Positions 8,350-15,358 of a DNA stretch of 64,000 bases are shown here, in pieces. The stretch's first letter is position 1, and each line of letters begins with the position of its first letter. The position numbers and the translations under genes were made by a program. The stretch is taken from assembly GCF_900110205.1 (NCBI RefSeq), contig NZ_FOCV01000026.1, positions 1 to 64,000 on the forward strand, read 5' to 3'. The stretch comes from Rhizobium tibeticum (GTDB lineage Bacteria; Pseudomonadota; Alphaproteobacteria; Rhizobiales; Rhizobiaceae). Under the pieces are notes generated by a model, which saw only the letters and a program-made list of their open reading frames with translations, was not told the origin of the DNA and did not search any database.

Positions 8350-8594
8350 CGAGCCGCATTTGGTCATCTGGCGCGGAAGGTCCGGCCGGTTCACATCAAC
8401 GAAGGGCAGCTATTTGCTGCTCGCCACGTGAAACCTGCCGGTTGCCTAACGTGCCCCAATTCGGTCATCCATCGCAGGCGAGCCCAGGTCCGGTATTGGC
8501 AAAGCGGTCTAATGATGCTTGGAACTGCCCGCCTGCGGACAGCACGATTTGGTGCGATTCAACAGGAGCTTGGGAGTGCGTTGAAACGTCCAGT
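8350..8594. other. non-coding stretch after the restriction-modification gene
   Basis: I see no credible gene. A short frame on the plus strand across 8428-8658 gives an arginine-rich translation and runs into the repeated segment described next, so it is probably spurious. This is likely the terminal part of the integrated element. Confidence 0.45.
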
Positions 8595-8683
8595 GTTTTA
8601 CACCCCCATTGATCTTATTCGACAATTTCCCACAGAAAAACCGCTGTTTTACAGATAAGTTATTGCAATTCCAGTAAAAGATC
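8595..8683. repeat. element-end repeat, copy A
   Basis: This 89-bp segment is repeated in the same orientation at 12329-12413 at roughly 75-80% identity by eye. Each copy starts with GTTTTACACCCCC, then has TTATTCGACAAT and ACAGAAA in the middle, and CTGTTTTACAG about 45 bp later; on the minus strand this gives two direct TGTAAAAC motifs. Each copy runs directly into the 3' end of a tRNA-Gly gene. I read it as the right end of an integrated element, the paired motifs being possible recombinase-binding sites. The two-repeat layout also recalls IS21-family ends, which I cannot exclude. Confidence 0.7.
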
Positions 8684-8731
8684 GAGCTTCCCAAGCTGAA
8701 TACGAGGGTTCGATTCCCTTCACCCGCTCCA
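8684..8731 (+). pseudogene. 3' fragment of tRNA-Gly(CCC): attachment-site scar A
   Basis: These 48 bases match the 3' two-thirds of a bacterial tRNA-Gly with anticodon CCC. The anticodon loop (CTTCCCAAG), variable loop, T-arm (GAGGGTTCGATTCCCTT), acceptor strand (CACCCGC) and discriminator plus encoded CCA (TCCA) are all present. No 5' half, D-arm or leading acceptor strand precedes it, so it is not a functional gene. A 3' tRNA fragment facing the same way is what tyrosine-recombinase elements leave at their far end after integrating into a tRNA gene. The intact gene would lie to the left, outside the window. Confidence 0.85.
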
Positions 8732-9039
8732 GCAACTCCAATAACTTAAGTATCGCGGCGTTACACTCGTTTGACTGCCGTTTCACTTGCGAGATTCGGC
8801 GCGGGCCTCAGCAATCTTGCGGCTCGCTTCGCCTCGGCTATACTTCTTCGTCATCTTGACCGTCGAATGGGGGTAAGATTACTCGCCATTTCGAGCGATC
8901 CGGTCGCCTCGACGGTCTCGGATACAGCGCCTGCGCGGATATCCGTTGACCAGACATTCTTGGGAACGCCGGCGGCGTCACGAACCGTTCGGAATTTCTC
9001 CGCATATCGGTTCTAGGGCTTGCCATAGGCATCACCGAG

Positions 9040-9321
9040 ATGCAGGAAGTCGAAAACGTTGACGCGCAAATCGGCAAGTCCGAATTTATGATCAAGCCGG
9101 GTAGCTTGCTCGCTGTCACAATCTTCGAAGCGGAAAAGATTGCTGGTGAACTCGTTCGGCGAGCGAATATCGATGCTGCCGATGCGTCACGGGCCTTGCA
9201 TCTGATCGCGTTGCTAAACCGTAAACTTCATTTGGGGTGTTGGCATGACGCGGAAATCGAAAGCGGCTTAGGAGGCTTGCAAGGGGGCAAGATGGACTGG
9301 ACGCTTTTTCAAAAAACATAA
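9040..9321 (+). CDS. small hypothetical protein, uncertain
   Basis: A 93-residue frame with an ATG at 9040. The translation has an amphipathic helical character (IFEAEKIAGELVRRANIDAADASRALHLIALLNRKL) and ends shortly after a glycine-rich turn. Only a weak purine stretch precedes the start. No domain is recognised. It lies between the two tRNA scars, in a region with several decayed sequences, so it could be a remnant. The alternatives on the opposite strand have poorer composition. Confidence 0.35.
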   Translation: MQEVENVDAQIGKSEFMIKPGSLLAVTIFEAEKIAGELVRRANIDAADASRALHLIALLNRKLHLGCWHDAEIESGLGGLQGGKMDWTLFQKT

Positions 9322-9815
9322 TGATTACGTGGCAAGATCAAGTGTCCAGCCGCGCGCTAACCGTATTGTTTTGTTTGGTTTCGGGGCCTCGGCTCTGGAT
9401 GAAATGCGTTCAAAGAGTCACACGGGCCGGCCTACCGTGGGGAGCCTGGAACCCGAGAGTAGTGTGGGTTGCGCTGTCCAATAGCAGCTAAGCAACGAAG
9501 TGCCCATGGTCTAGCCTCCTTTCATCAGATCACGAAAGGAAAGTCATGAAGAAGCGGGTCGCACAAGTTTCAGACGCTAAACAGGGGAATGACGCGTGTC
9601 TGGAAGTCCATTCGGCCTCGCCGCCGTGTCTTCCCATGGCATGGATCACGATTCGCTGTTTACCGCTTGTCCGCGGGCCAATTTGAGGCCATTCTCAGAT
9701 CGGATCCTGGCGGTGCGGTAAGACGAGAGGTCAGGCCTTGCAACGCTCAATCTCGACCTCGAAGCACATGCCGTGGCGCCTTTTCTCGACTGATCCCTGA
9801 GCGAGGAGGTTGTCC
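9322..9815. other. gene-poor stretch inside the second element remnant
   Basis: About 490 bp with no gene I can support. A plus-strand frame over 9589-9942 overlaps the thioredoxin-fold gene in another phase and is rich in arginine and proline, so it is treated as spurious. The last bases hold the ribosome-binding site GAGGAGGT (9803-9810) of the next gene. Confidence 0.45.
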
Positions 9816-10457
9816 ATGTCCACGCGCTATGTCGACCATCCGCTACAACCGGGCGACCGGGCCCCGAACGTTGTGTTTGATGCGATCTCGCGCGAGGGGA
9901 AGATCGCACTTGATGATTTTCGTGGCCGCAGCCCATTGTTGATCGGTTTGTTTCGAGGCCTACATTGTCCGTTCTGCCGGCGCCATGTCGCGGCCATGGC
10001 ACATCTCAACCCGATGCTGCGTGAGAAAGGCGTCCAATCCCTGGCGGTGGTAAACACACCGGTCGAACGCGCGCGGCTCTATTTCCGTTACCATCCGATA
10101 CCCGATCTTCTTGCTGCTTCCGACCCGGTACGGGCTTCGCACCAAGCCTTCGGCTTACGCGAGGTCGGGATCGACACGGTCATGGCGATACGGATCGATC
10201 TTCCCGGCGAGTTGCCCGAGCCTATGGGCGTGATGGCAATGGACGAATTTCTCAACAAGAAGGAAGGATATCAGATTACGGAAGCCGATCAGCAGATGAT
10301 GACTGCCGACCAGGGGCAGCTTGTCGGTCAGTTCCTAATCGATCGGGAGGGCATCGTACGCTGGAGCTTCACTGAAGTTCTGGAGGCTGGGCTCCAAACA
10401 TTCAAGGCACCGAATTCCGCGGAATTGATGTCCGTAGCTTCCCAAGTCGCACATTAA
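9816..10457 (+). CDS. thioredoxin-fold (AhpC/TSA-like) redox protein
   Basis: Start at ATG 9816, 5 bp after GAGGAGGT. The 213-residue protein has the peroxiredoxin/redoxin layout: PLQPGDRAPNVVFDA, then a strand and RGLHCPFCRRH with a CxxC pair at residues 51 and 54, then a helix and the thioredoxin core. A CxxC rather than a lone peroxidatic cysteine suggests a thiol-disulfide or alkyl-hydroperoxide reductase-like activity. The C-terminal part has GQFLIDREGIVRWSF, the usual beta-strand pair of the family. There is no signal peptide, so it is cytoplasmic. It lies in the remnant between the tRNA scars, followed by a substrate-binding protein gene. Substrate unknown. Confidence 0.8.
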   Translation: MSTRYVDHPLQPGDRAPNVVFDAISREGKIALDDFRGRSPLLIGLFRGLHCPFCRRHVAAMAHLNPMLREKGVQSLAVVNTPVERARLYFRYHPIPDLLAASDPVRASHQAFGLREVGIDTVMAIRIDLPGELPEPMGVMAMDEFLNKKEGYQITEADQQMMTADQGQLVGQFLIDREGIVRWSFTEVLEAGLQTFKAPNSAELMSVASQVAH

Positions 10458-10575
10458 CAACGAAAAAGGCCGAAAGCTGCTGTCGGCGGGATCAGACCGC
10501 TCCGTCGGCTGCTTGCAATGCAGACCCTGAACTCGGAAGATTGTTGCCCACAGGCGTCGCATCACGGAGGACACA

Positions 10576-11478
10576 ATGCAGCCTCACCTCCCTGCACGGA
10601 TTGGAGTGCTTCTACCTGTGCCCGGCAATGATCAATTCCTGGCATCGTTGCGGGATGGTCTGCGGGACGTTGGCTGGTTCGACAAGGGTGCCTTTTCCCT
10701 CGAAGTCCGTCAGGCAGATGGGACGGTCGCGGCGTTCCGGCGTCTCGGCAGCGAGCTAGCCGCGCTTCCGATCGATGTGGTGGTCACCGCTTCGACGGCC
10801 GCGGCGACCGCCCTTGCGCAGGTGATGACGACCACACCGATCGTCTTTGTCGGCACCTTCGATCCGGTCGCGGCGGGCCTCGTCGCCAGCTTGGATCACC
10901 CAGGCCGGAATCTGACAGGAATTGCTGGATTTCAGGCAGATATCGCGGCCAAATGGGTGTCCCACCTCAAGGAGATCGCCCCAGGCGTCACTCGTCTGGC
11001 AATCTTCTCCAATCCGGCCTCGGTCTCGCCTGCCGCGCTCGCCGGGTGGAAGGCCGTCGCGTCTCAGAGCGCGGAAATCGGCGAGGTCCACGTCGATACC
11101 GTGAACGATATCGAACGTGCCGCTGCCGACGTTGCAGGAGATACCCGCGCCGGCATGATTGTGGTGCCCCACACGTTTCCCTTTGCGAACCGCAAAGCGG
11201 TGGTGGAAGCGATGGCGAAGCACCGGGTGCCAGCCATATACGGCATCGCCGAAATGGTCAGGAGCGGCGGGCTGGTCAGCTACGGGCAGGATCTCGGCAC
11301 CCAATGGCGCATGTCCGCCGTGTACATCGACAAAATCGTGCGGGGAGCAAGGCCCGGCGATCTGCCCGTTCAGTACGCGGCACAGTACGCCCTGGCGATC
11401 AATAAGGGGGCTGCGACTGCACTAGGACTCGTCGTTCCAAAAGCCATGATCGAGCGAGCTGATGAAGTTGTCGAATAA
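10576..11478 (+). CDS. ABC transporter substrate-binding protein-like (TrpX/DUF534 type), orphan
   Basis: This 300-residue protein matches the ABC_sub_bind family (periplasmic-binding fold type I): ARIGVLLPVPGNDQFL, LAALPIDVVVTASTAAATALA, TPIVFVGTFDPVAAGLVASLDHPGRNLTGIAGF, and near the end RSGGLVSYGQD. Family members usually deliver small ligands to a permease/ATPase pair encoded next door. Here neither is present, and the protein starts directly with the mature fold, without a signal peptide or lipobox. It may therefore act in the cytoplasm, or the leader has been lost. It lies in the degraded element between the two tRNA scars. Ligand unknown. Confidence 0.8.
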   Translation: MQPHLPARIGVLLPVPGNDQFLASLRDGLRDVGWFDKGAFSLEVRQADGTVAAFRRLGSELAALPIDVVVTASTAAATALAQVMTTTPIVFVGTFDPVAAGLVASLDHPGRNLTGIAGFQADIAAKWVSHLKEIAPGVTRLAIFSNPASVSPAALAGWKAVASQSAEIGEVHVDTVNDIERAAADVAGDTRAGMIVVPHTFPFANRKAVVEAMAKHRVPAIYGIAEMVRSGGLVSYGQDLGTQWRMSAVYIDKIVRGARPGDLPVQYAAQYALAINKGAATALGLVVPKAMIERADEVVE

Positions 11479-11805
11479 GGAAGCGAAAACGCTGAAGGAC
11501 AGCTGTCGTGAAGAGTTTCGGGCGTCGGCAGGCGTACGAAAGTCCCCGAGGAAGGAACCCGCGGGCCACAGTTGAAGGCTATGGAGATTTCAATCTGCGG
11601 CTCATATTCGCGATCGCACGATGGCAGCCAGTGAGCGGGATTATGGACACTGACAGGCCGCTTCGTTGTACGTATGCGTGGTTCTTCTGGCCTGTCACTA
11701 CTTTCGTCACGACCCTGTCGGCGGCGATGATCACCACGGACGCATGTGGGTCGGTTGCCGGAGGCGTGATGCCTGCGGCTGAAGTCTTGACCATGCCATG
11801 CCGGG
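11479..11805. other. intergenic stretch downstream of the IS91 fragment
   Basis: About 330 bp without a supported gene. It may include the terminus-side non-coding DNA of the IS91-family element whose transposase fragment ends at 11806, but I cannot point to a defined terminal sequence. Short frames on both strands look like shadows. Confidence 0.4.
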
Positions 11806-12321
11806 TCATGAAGCCGTCTCCCGGTTCGTCGCCGGCGCATCCGGCGGCCCGCGCGGCTGCCTCCAGCGTTCAAACACCTCGATGACGATCATTCGTCCGC
11901 CGCAGCAGGGGCATGGCGGGCGGAAGTCATCCTGTTCGCCTGGTGTGCCGTCATCGACCGGTGCGGCGACGTGCAGGAGTTCGCGCGCGAGCGCGAGGCT
12001 GGTCTTGCGGGCTGAGCCGGCGAGCAGGCCGTAATGCCGGATGCGGTGGAAGCCGCGCGGCAAGACATGGAGCAGGAAGCGGCGGATGAACTCATCGACC
12101 GCGAGCGTCATGATCTGCTGCCGGTCGCAGCCGTCGCGGCGGAAGTCCTTATAGCGGAAGGTGACGCCAGTTTCGTCGAAGGTGATCAGGCGGCGGTTCG
12201 AGATTGCGACCCGGTGGGTATAGCGCGACAGATAGGCAAGAACGGCCTCAGGACCCGCGAACGGCGCCTTCGCATAGACCACCCAGCGTTTCTTTCGGAC
12301 CGGCGTTCTTGGCTTCTGCAA
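11806..12321 (-). mobile_element. IS91-family transposase, C-terminal fragment
   Basis: The 171-residue translation has hallmark C-terminal features of IS91-type (Y2 rolling-circle) transposases: KKRWVVYAKAPFAGPEAVLAYLSRYTHR, then SNRRLITFDETGVTFRYKD, EFIRRFLLHVLPRGFHRIRHYG, and a CPCCGG zinc-ribbon-like tail. The N-terminal zinc-finger region and the first half of the catalytic domain, normally 200 or more further residues, are missing. The homology stops just beyond 12321, where element-end repeat copy B begins. This is therefore a dead remnant cut off at an integration or recombination junction. A TTG at 12319-12321 is the nominal start but is not expected to be functional. Confidence 0.88.
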
Positions 12322-12328
12322 CCCCCTC

Positions 12329-12413
12329 GTTTTACACCCCCACTGATATTATTCGACAATCTCCGACAGAAATAGCCCTGTTTTACAGTTAAGCCTTTGA
12401 AATGACGGGAACA
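12329..12413. repeat. element-end repeat, copy B
   Basis: Second copy of the segment at 8595-8683, in the same orientation, with the same motifs (GTTTTACACCCCC, TTATTCGACAAT, CTGTTTTACAG). It abuts the truncated IS91 transposase on its left and a tRNA-Gly 3' fragment on its right. Divergence from copy A indicates an older insertion or a related but different element, not a recent duplication. Confidence 0.7.
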
Positions 12414-12458
12414 GGTCGAGCTTCCCAAGCTGAATACGAGCGTTCGCTTCCCGCTCCA
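12414..12458 (+). pseudogene. 3' fragment of tRNA-Gly(CCC), degenerate: attachment-site scar B
   Basis: Second copy of the tRNA-Gly 3' end. It is identical to scar A through the anticodon-stem and variable region (GAGCTTCCCAAGCTG, AATACGAG) but has substitutions in the T-arm and a 7-bp deletion before CGCTCCA. It marks the right limit of the accessory region: clean backbone genes start directly after it with the CsbD gene. Its decay suggests that it is older than scar A. Confidence 0.8.
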
Positions 12459-12593
12459 CGAATGCCACAGGGCGCATCGCCGACAACGCAGAAAGCAAAA
12501 AGATCCTGATCGCTACCTGACGGAGCGAAGCGGCGGAACACTCTTATGCCGCGGCCGTTTAATCTTCAGTCCAACAAGCAAGGAGAAAGCGCT

Positions 12594-12800
12594 ATGGATT
12601 GGAACCGCGTCGAAGGAAACTGGAAGCAGATGAAGGGCAAGATCAAGGAGCAGTGGGGCAAACTCACTGATGACGACCTTGATCAGATTGCCGGCAGGCG
12701 CGACCAGTTGGAAGGCAAAATCCAGGAACGCTACGGTATCGCCCGCGATCGCGCGCGGCAAGACATCGACGATTGGTACGGCAATCAGACTTGGCATTGA
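12594..12800 (+). CDS. CsbD-family stress protein
   Basis: A 68-residue hydrophilic protein starting at ATG 12594 behind AAGGAGAAA. It shows the CsbD signature: MDWNRVEGNWKQMKGKIKEQWGKLTDDD, then the family's GRRDQLEGKIQERYG repeat-like helix, ending WYGNQTWH. CsbD proteins are small, abundant, general-stress-induced proteins of unknown biochemical role. The gene stands alone and is followed at once by a strong hairpin terminator. It is the first backbone gene after the tRNA-scar-bounded island. Confidence 0.92.
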   Translation: MDWNRVEGNWKQMKGKIKEQWGKLTDDDLDQIAGRRDQLEGKIQERYGIARDRARQDIDDWYGNQTWH

Positions 12801-12809
12801 CCACGACGA

Positions 12810-12836
12810 GCCCGGAGCCAACCCTCCGGGCTTTCC
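12810..12836 (+). terminator. hairpin terminator of the CsbD gene
   Basis: GCCCGGAG (12810-12817) pairs with CTCCGGGC (12824-12831) around a 6-nt loop and is followed by CTTTCC. A GC-rich 8-bp stem with a short U run, 10 bp after the stop codon, fits an intrinsic terminator. Confidence 0.75.
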
Positions 12837-12850
12837 GCGTCATGCCAGCT

Positions 12851-13870
12851 TCACGATAGGAAGTTGATCTTGGTCATGAAGCCGCGATCGATCAGTTGCT
12901 GCGGCCCGTCATAGCGAATCGACTGACCGTAGCTGAAGTCGATTTCCCCTTCGCGATGAAGCACATCCATCATCTTCTGGTAGTGCTCGGAAGAATTATA
13001 GTGCTGCTTGCCCTCAGCTGCTTCGGTTATCTTGGCCTTGTAATTGGCAAAGAATTTGAAGTGCAGGATGGCGCCCCAGACAGACGGGAAATTGCGGCTA
13101 TAGGGCAACGGCTGGTGGAGGCTGCTTCCGAAAAGGCATGTTCTGTCCCAGTAGATCAACGGGTACTTGATAAGCTCGTTGCCCTCTCCGAATTTTCTGC
13201 CCCGCGGCCCGCCCCTGACACTGACGCCTCGCTTCTTGATCGTTGACACATAACTGTCACCATCAAAATAACGCGAGAACTGCCACGGCTTGTCGACAGA
13301 AAATGGGCGCGCGCCGACTTCGCTCAGCTTGGGATACATATCCAGCATAGGCGCCGCCATTCGCTTGAGGTTTTGAGCTTCAAGCGTGCGGATAAGTGAT
13401 GGCAACGGTTGGCTGAAGCAATCATCGTAGACAAGGAATTCATCGGAATCGACATTCAGATACCATCGATCGAGACCATACCTGGAGAACAGGTTTTCCC
13501 TCCAATTTCGGCCCCGCCGTGCTTCGCCAAATCTCACGGGCGAGGTCCAAGCGTCAACGTCCGGCTCATTTAGGAGAGCCTCCCTTGTACCGTCAGTCGA
13601 AACGTCGTCAACGCAGATGAACCGCGTCACGCCCAGCTGGCGATAGTGCTGAATGAATGCGTTTAAAAGAACAGCGTCGTTATGGGTGACAAAGACAAGG
13701 GGCACATCTGCTGACGTGAGGGGCCTGATCTCGCGAACTGGCTGGATGGTTACATCAACTCGACTGCGCCTCTCGCGGCGTGTTACCCGAAATGTGTCAT
13801 AGCCCGTCTGGAGGCGATCGAGGAAAGAGCGCGCAAGATCGGGCGCGCCGGAGGGAAATGGGTAGTTCAT
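12851..13870 (-). CDS. glycosyltransferase, family 2-like (GT92/DUF-type)
   Basis: The 339-residue protein contains a GT-A nucleotide-sugar fold: VPLVFVTHNDAVLLNAFIQHYRQLGV, then CVDDVSTDGTREALL and NVDSDEFLVYDD, the last giving the DxD-type metal-binding motif. Proteins of this type (Glyco_tranf_2_4) usually transfer a sugar to a surface polysaccharide or protein. There is no membrane helix. It follows the glycosyltransferase at 13889-14728 by about 18 bp on the same strand, so the two probably form an operon acting on one glycan. Acceptor and sugar cannot be read from the sequence. The start ATG (MNYPFPSG) is the first in frame. Confidence 0.82.
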   Translation of the reverse strand: MNYPFPSGAPDLARSFLDRLQTGYDTFRVTRRERRSRVDVTIQPVREIRPLTSADVPLVFVTHNDAVLLNAFIQHYRQLGVTRFICVDDVSTDGTREALLNEPDVDAWTSPVRFGEARRGRNWRENLFSRYGLDRWYLNVDSDEFLVYDDCFSQPLPSLIRTLEAQNLKRMAAPMLDMYPKLSEVGARPFSVDKPWQFSRYFDGDSYVSTIKKRGVSVRGGPRGRKFGEGNELIKYPLIYWDRTCLFGSSLHQPLPYSRNFPSVWGAILHFKFFANYKAKITEAAEGKQHYNSSEHYQKMMDVLHREGEIDFSYGQSIRYDGPQQLIDRGFMTKINFLS

Positions 13871-13888
13871 GAGCGGGACACAGGACTC

Positions 13889-14728
13889 CTAGAATATCCA
13901 AAGCAGCTTATAGCGCGTTTTCCGGCGTGCATCGTTCCAACACATCCTGAAAAACTTCGCTTTCGTCAAAAGACCCGTCGGTGGCAGTTTGTCGACCAGG
14001 CGGTAGCAGCCAAGGGTGTATGTCAGTCGTTGGGAGAGCTTATCACGAAACCCCTTCGCCCCATACCTTTGCTCGGAACCCGATCCTTCCCTGAAGTCCA
14101 AGGTGGGGCCGGGAACATAGGCGACCAGATCGCGAACGACAAATTCCGAGAGGACATAAGAGGCGAAGCCCCAAGGATTGCCCAGTTCGTACCAGCGCGC
14201 CATCAATATATCGACCGACCGCGATCTGAACATGCCGTAGATCCACTCGGACGGAAATGTCAGGTTGCGTGGTACGCGACCTTTTGCATACGACTCCTGA
14301 AAGTTGAATATGTTGGCTGCCGGTTTCTTGAGCTTGAAGCCTTGGGCATTGAAGCTCTTTGTCGAGCAGGCGGCAAGCAACTTTGCGTCGTCGGCATCGA
14401 GCGCCTCGACCAGCTTTCCCAAGAAATCTCGAGATGAAAGATCGTCGGCTGCCCGAAGGCAAAAATAGTTTGCCGCCTCAGCGCCGAGCTTCACGGCCTT
14501 GGCGAAGTTCGCCTCGGCACTCAGATGGGTTTCGTTTGATATGACGGAAAAGCGGGCATCTTCCTCGCAGAAGCGCTGCGCCACCTGCAATGTCTCATCT
14601 GTTGAGCAGTTATTGAGGATAATGGCCTGGAAATCGCCGAAGTCCTGACCCGCGATTGACTGCAAGCTCTCTCGCAGGGTCATTGCGCCGTTGTAGACCG
14701 GAAACATCACCACAACTCTGGCATTCAT
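13889..14728 (-). CDS. family 2 glycosyltransferase
   Basis: I start at the ATG read from 14728 (MNARVVVMFPVYNGAM); a TTG two codons earlier is possible. The N-terminal half is a classic GT2 domain: VVMFPVYNGAMTLRESLQSIAGQDF, ILNNCSTDETLQVA and a RAADDLSS acidic motif near residue 95. The C-terminal half (YELGNPWGFASYVLSEF, then a basic end) lacks membrane helices. First gene of a two-gene operon with the glycosyltransferase downstream; likely role is exopolysaccharide, lipopolysaccharide or glycoprotein assembly. The specific linkage is unknown. Confidence 0.85.
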   Translation of the reverse strand: MNARVVVMFPVYNGAMTLRESLQSIAGQDFGDFQAIILNNCSTDETLQVAQRFCEEDARFSVISNETHLSAEANFAKAVKLGAEAANYFCLRAADDLSSRDFLGKLVEALDADDAKLLAACSTKSFNAQGFKLKKPAANIFNFQESYAKGRVPRNLTFPSEWIYGMFRSRSVDILMARWYELGNPWGFASYVLSEFVVRDLVAYVPGPTLDFREGSGSEQRYGAKGFRDKLSQRLTYTLGCYRLVDKLPPTGLLTKAKFFRMCWNDARRKTRYKLLWIF

Positions 14729-14929
14729 CGGCAAGACACCACGATAGAACCATTAATCGAAAAAAAGTTGCCGATTCCACGCGCGGCACCGGCTTCCCAG
14801 CTTTGGGTTCCCGCTGATTTATCCCCTTGCCAGGGAAATGCAACGACCACGTAGCCAGCCTACTTTGATCGCCTTGCAACACCGCGAAAGGATGCCCTTA
14901 AGAGGTCGGCTCGCAGAAAATTTCGATAG

Positions 14930-14958
14930 TTGACAATCCTCTAATAAACATAGTTAAT
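14930..14958 (+). promoter_or_regulatory. candidate sigma-70-type promoter
   Basis: TTGACA at 14930-14935, a 17-nt AT-rich spacer and GTTAAT at 14953-14958 face the small gene at 15036. The perfect -35 box in a locally AT-rich patch of a GC-rich genome is the main support; the -10 box matches only four of six consensus bases. Confidence 0.5.
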
Positions 14959-15035
14959 TTTTAACTATTCTCCGATATCACGGGAACGCAGACGACCCCT
15001 TGGTCGTTGTCGGCATGATCAGGAGGAGTGGCAGC

Positions 15036-15221
15036 ATGCTTTTGAAGATTTTCACGGCAAAGCGCGAAATCCGGGACAATGGCGATACCGGCACCTATGC
15101 GGATGGCTACCATACGCCGGAAGTGCCTCTTGCGTCGGCGCGCGATGACGATCGTACTTCCTATGAGCGCGATTATGGTCGCGGTCGCAAGGTAGAACAG
15201 ATTCCGCTCGGGTTTGCCTGA
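15036..15221 (+). CDS. small acidic hypothetical protein
   Basis: A 61-residue protein with ATG at 15036, 7 bp after a near-perfect ribosome-binding site AGGAGGAG (15021-15028) and about 80 bp after a candidate promoter. The sequence is hydrophilic (REIRDNGDTGTYADGYHTPE, RDDDRTSYERDYGRGRK), without membrane helix or signal. The opposite strand also has an open frame with a hydrophobic stretch, but it lacks a ribosome-binding site, so I favour this strand. No family is recognised. Confidence 0.6.
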   Translation: MLLKIFTAKREIRDNGDTGTYADGYHTPEVPLASARDDDRTSYERDYGRGRKVEQIPLGFA

Positions 15222-15305
15222 GTTCTCTTTTTGTGTCGCCTCCCGGCGCGAGCTTGCGCGTAGCAGCGGAGCCATGGCTTGCTGGCTGAAGTCAGAAGAC
15301 GATAA

Positions 15306-15338
15306 TTGAAAAAGGGCGGCAATGAGCCGCCCTTCGTC
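15306..15338 (-). terminator. intrinsic terminator of the chemoreceptor gene
   Basis: GGGCGGC (15314-15320) and GCCGCCC (15326-15332) form a 7-bp stem with a 5-nt loop. Read on the minus strand, the stem is followed by CTTTTTC, and it lies about 20 bp after the chemoreceptor stop codon. It could also work on the plus strand, where the stem is followed by TTCGTCTTTT, serving the small gene at 15036. Confidence 0.8.
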
Positions 15339-15358
15339 TTTTGTGTCGTTTGGTTGGA

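Noticed and set aside
8428..8658. 76-residue plus-strand frame after the MmeI gene
   Set aside because: It runs into the element-end repeat and has a basic, non-protein-like composition.
14961..15275. 104-residue minus-strand protein with a hydrophobic stretch
   Set aside because: No ribosome-binding site, while the plus strand has a strong one and a promoter-like pair for the 61-residue gene; one of the two must be a shadow.
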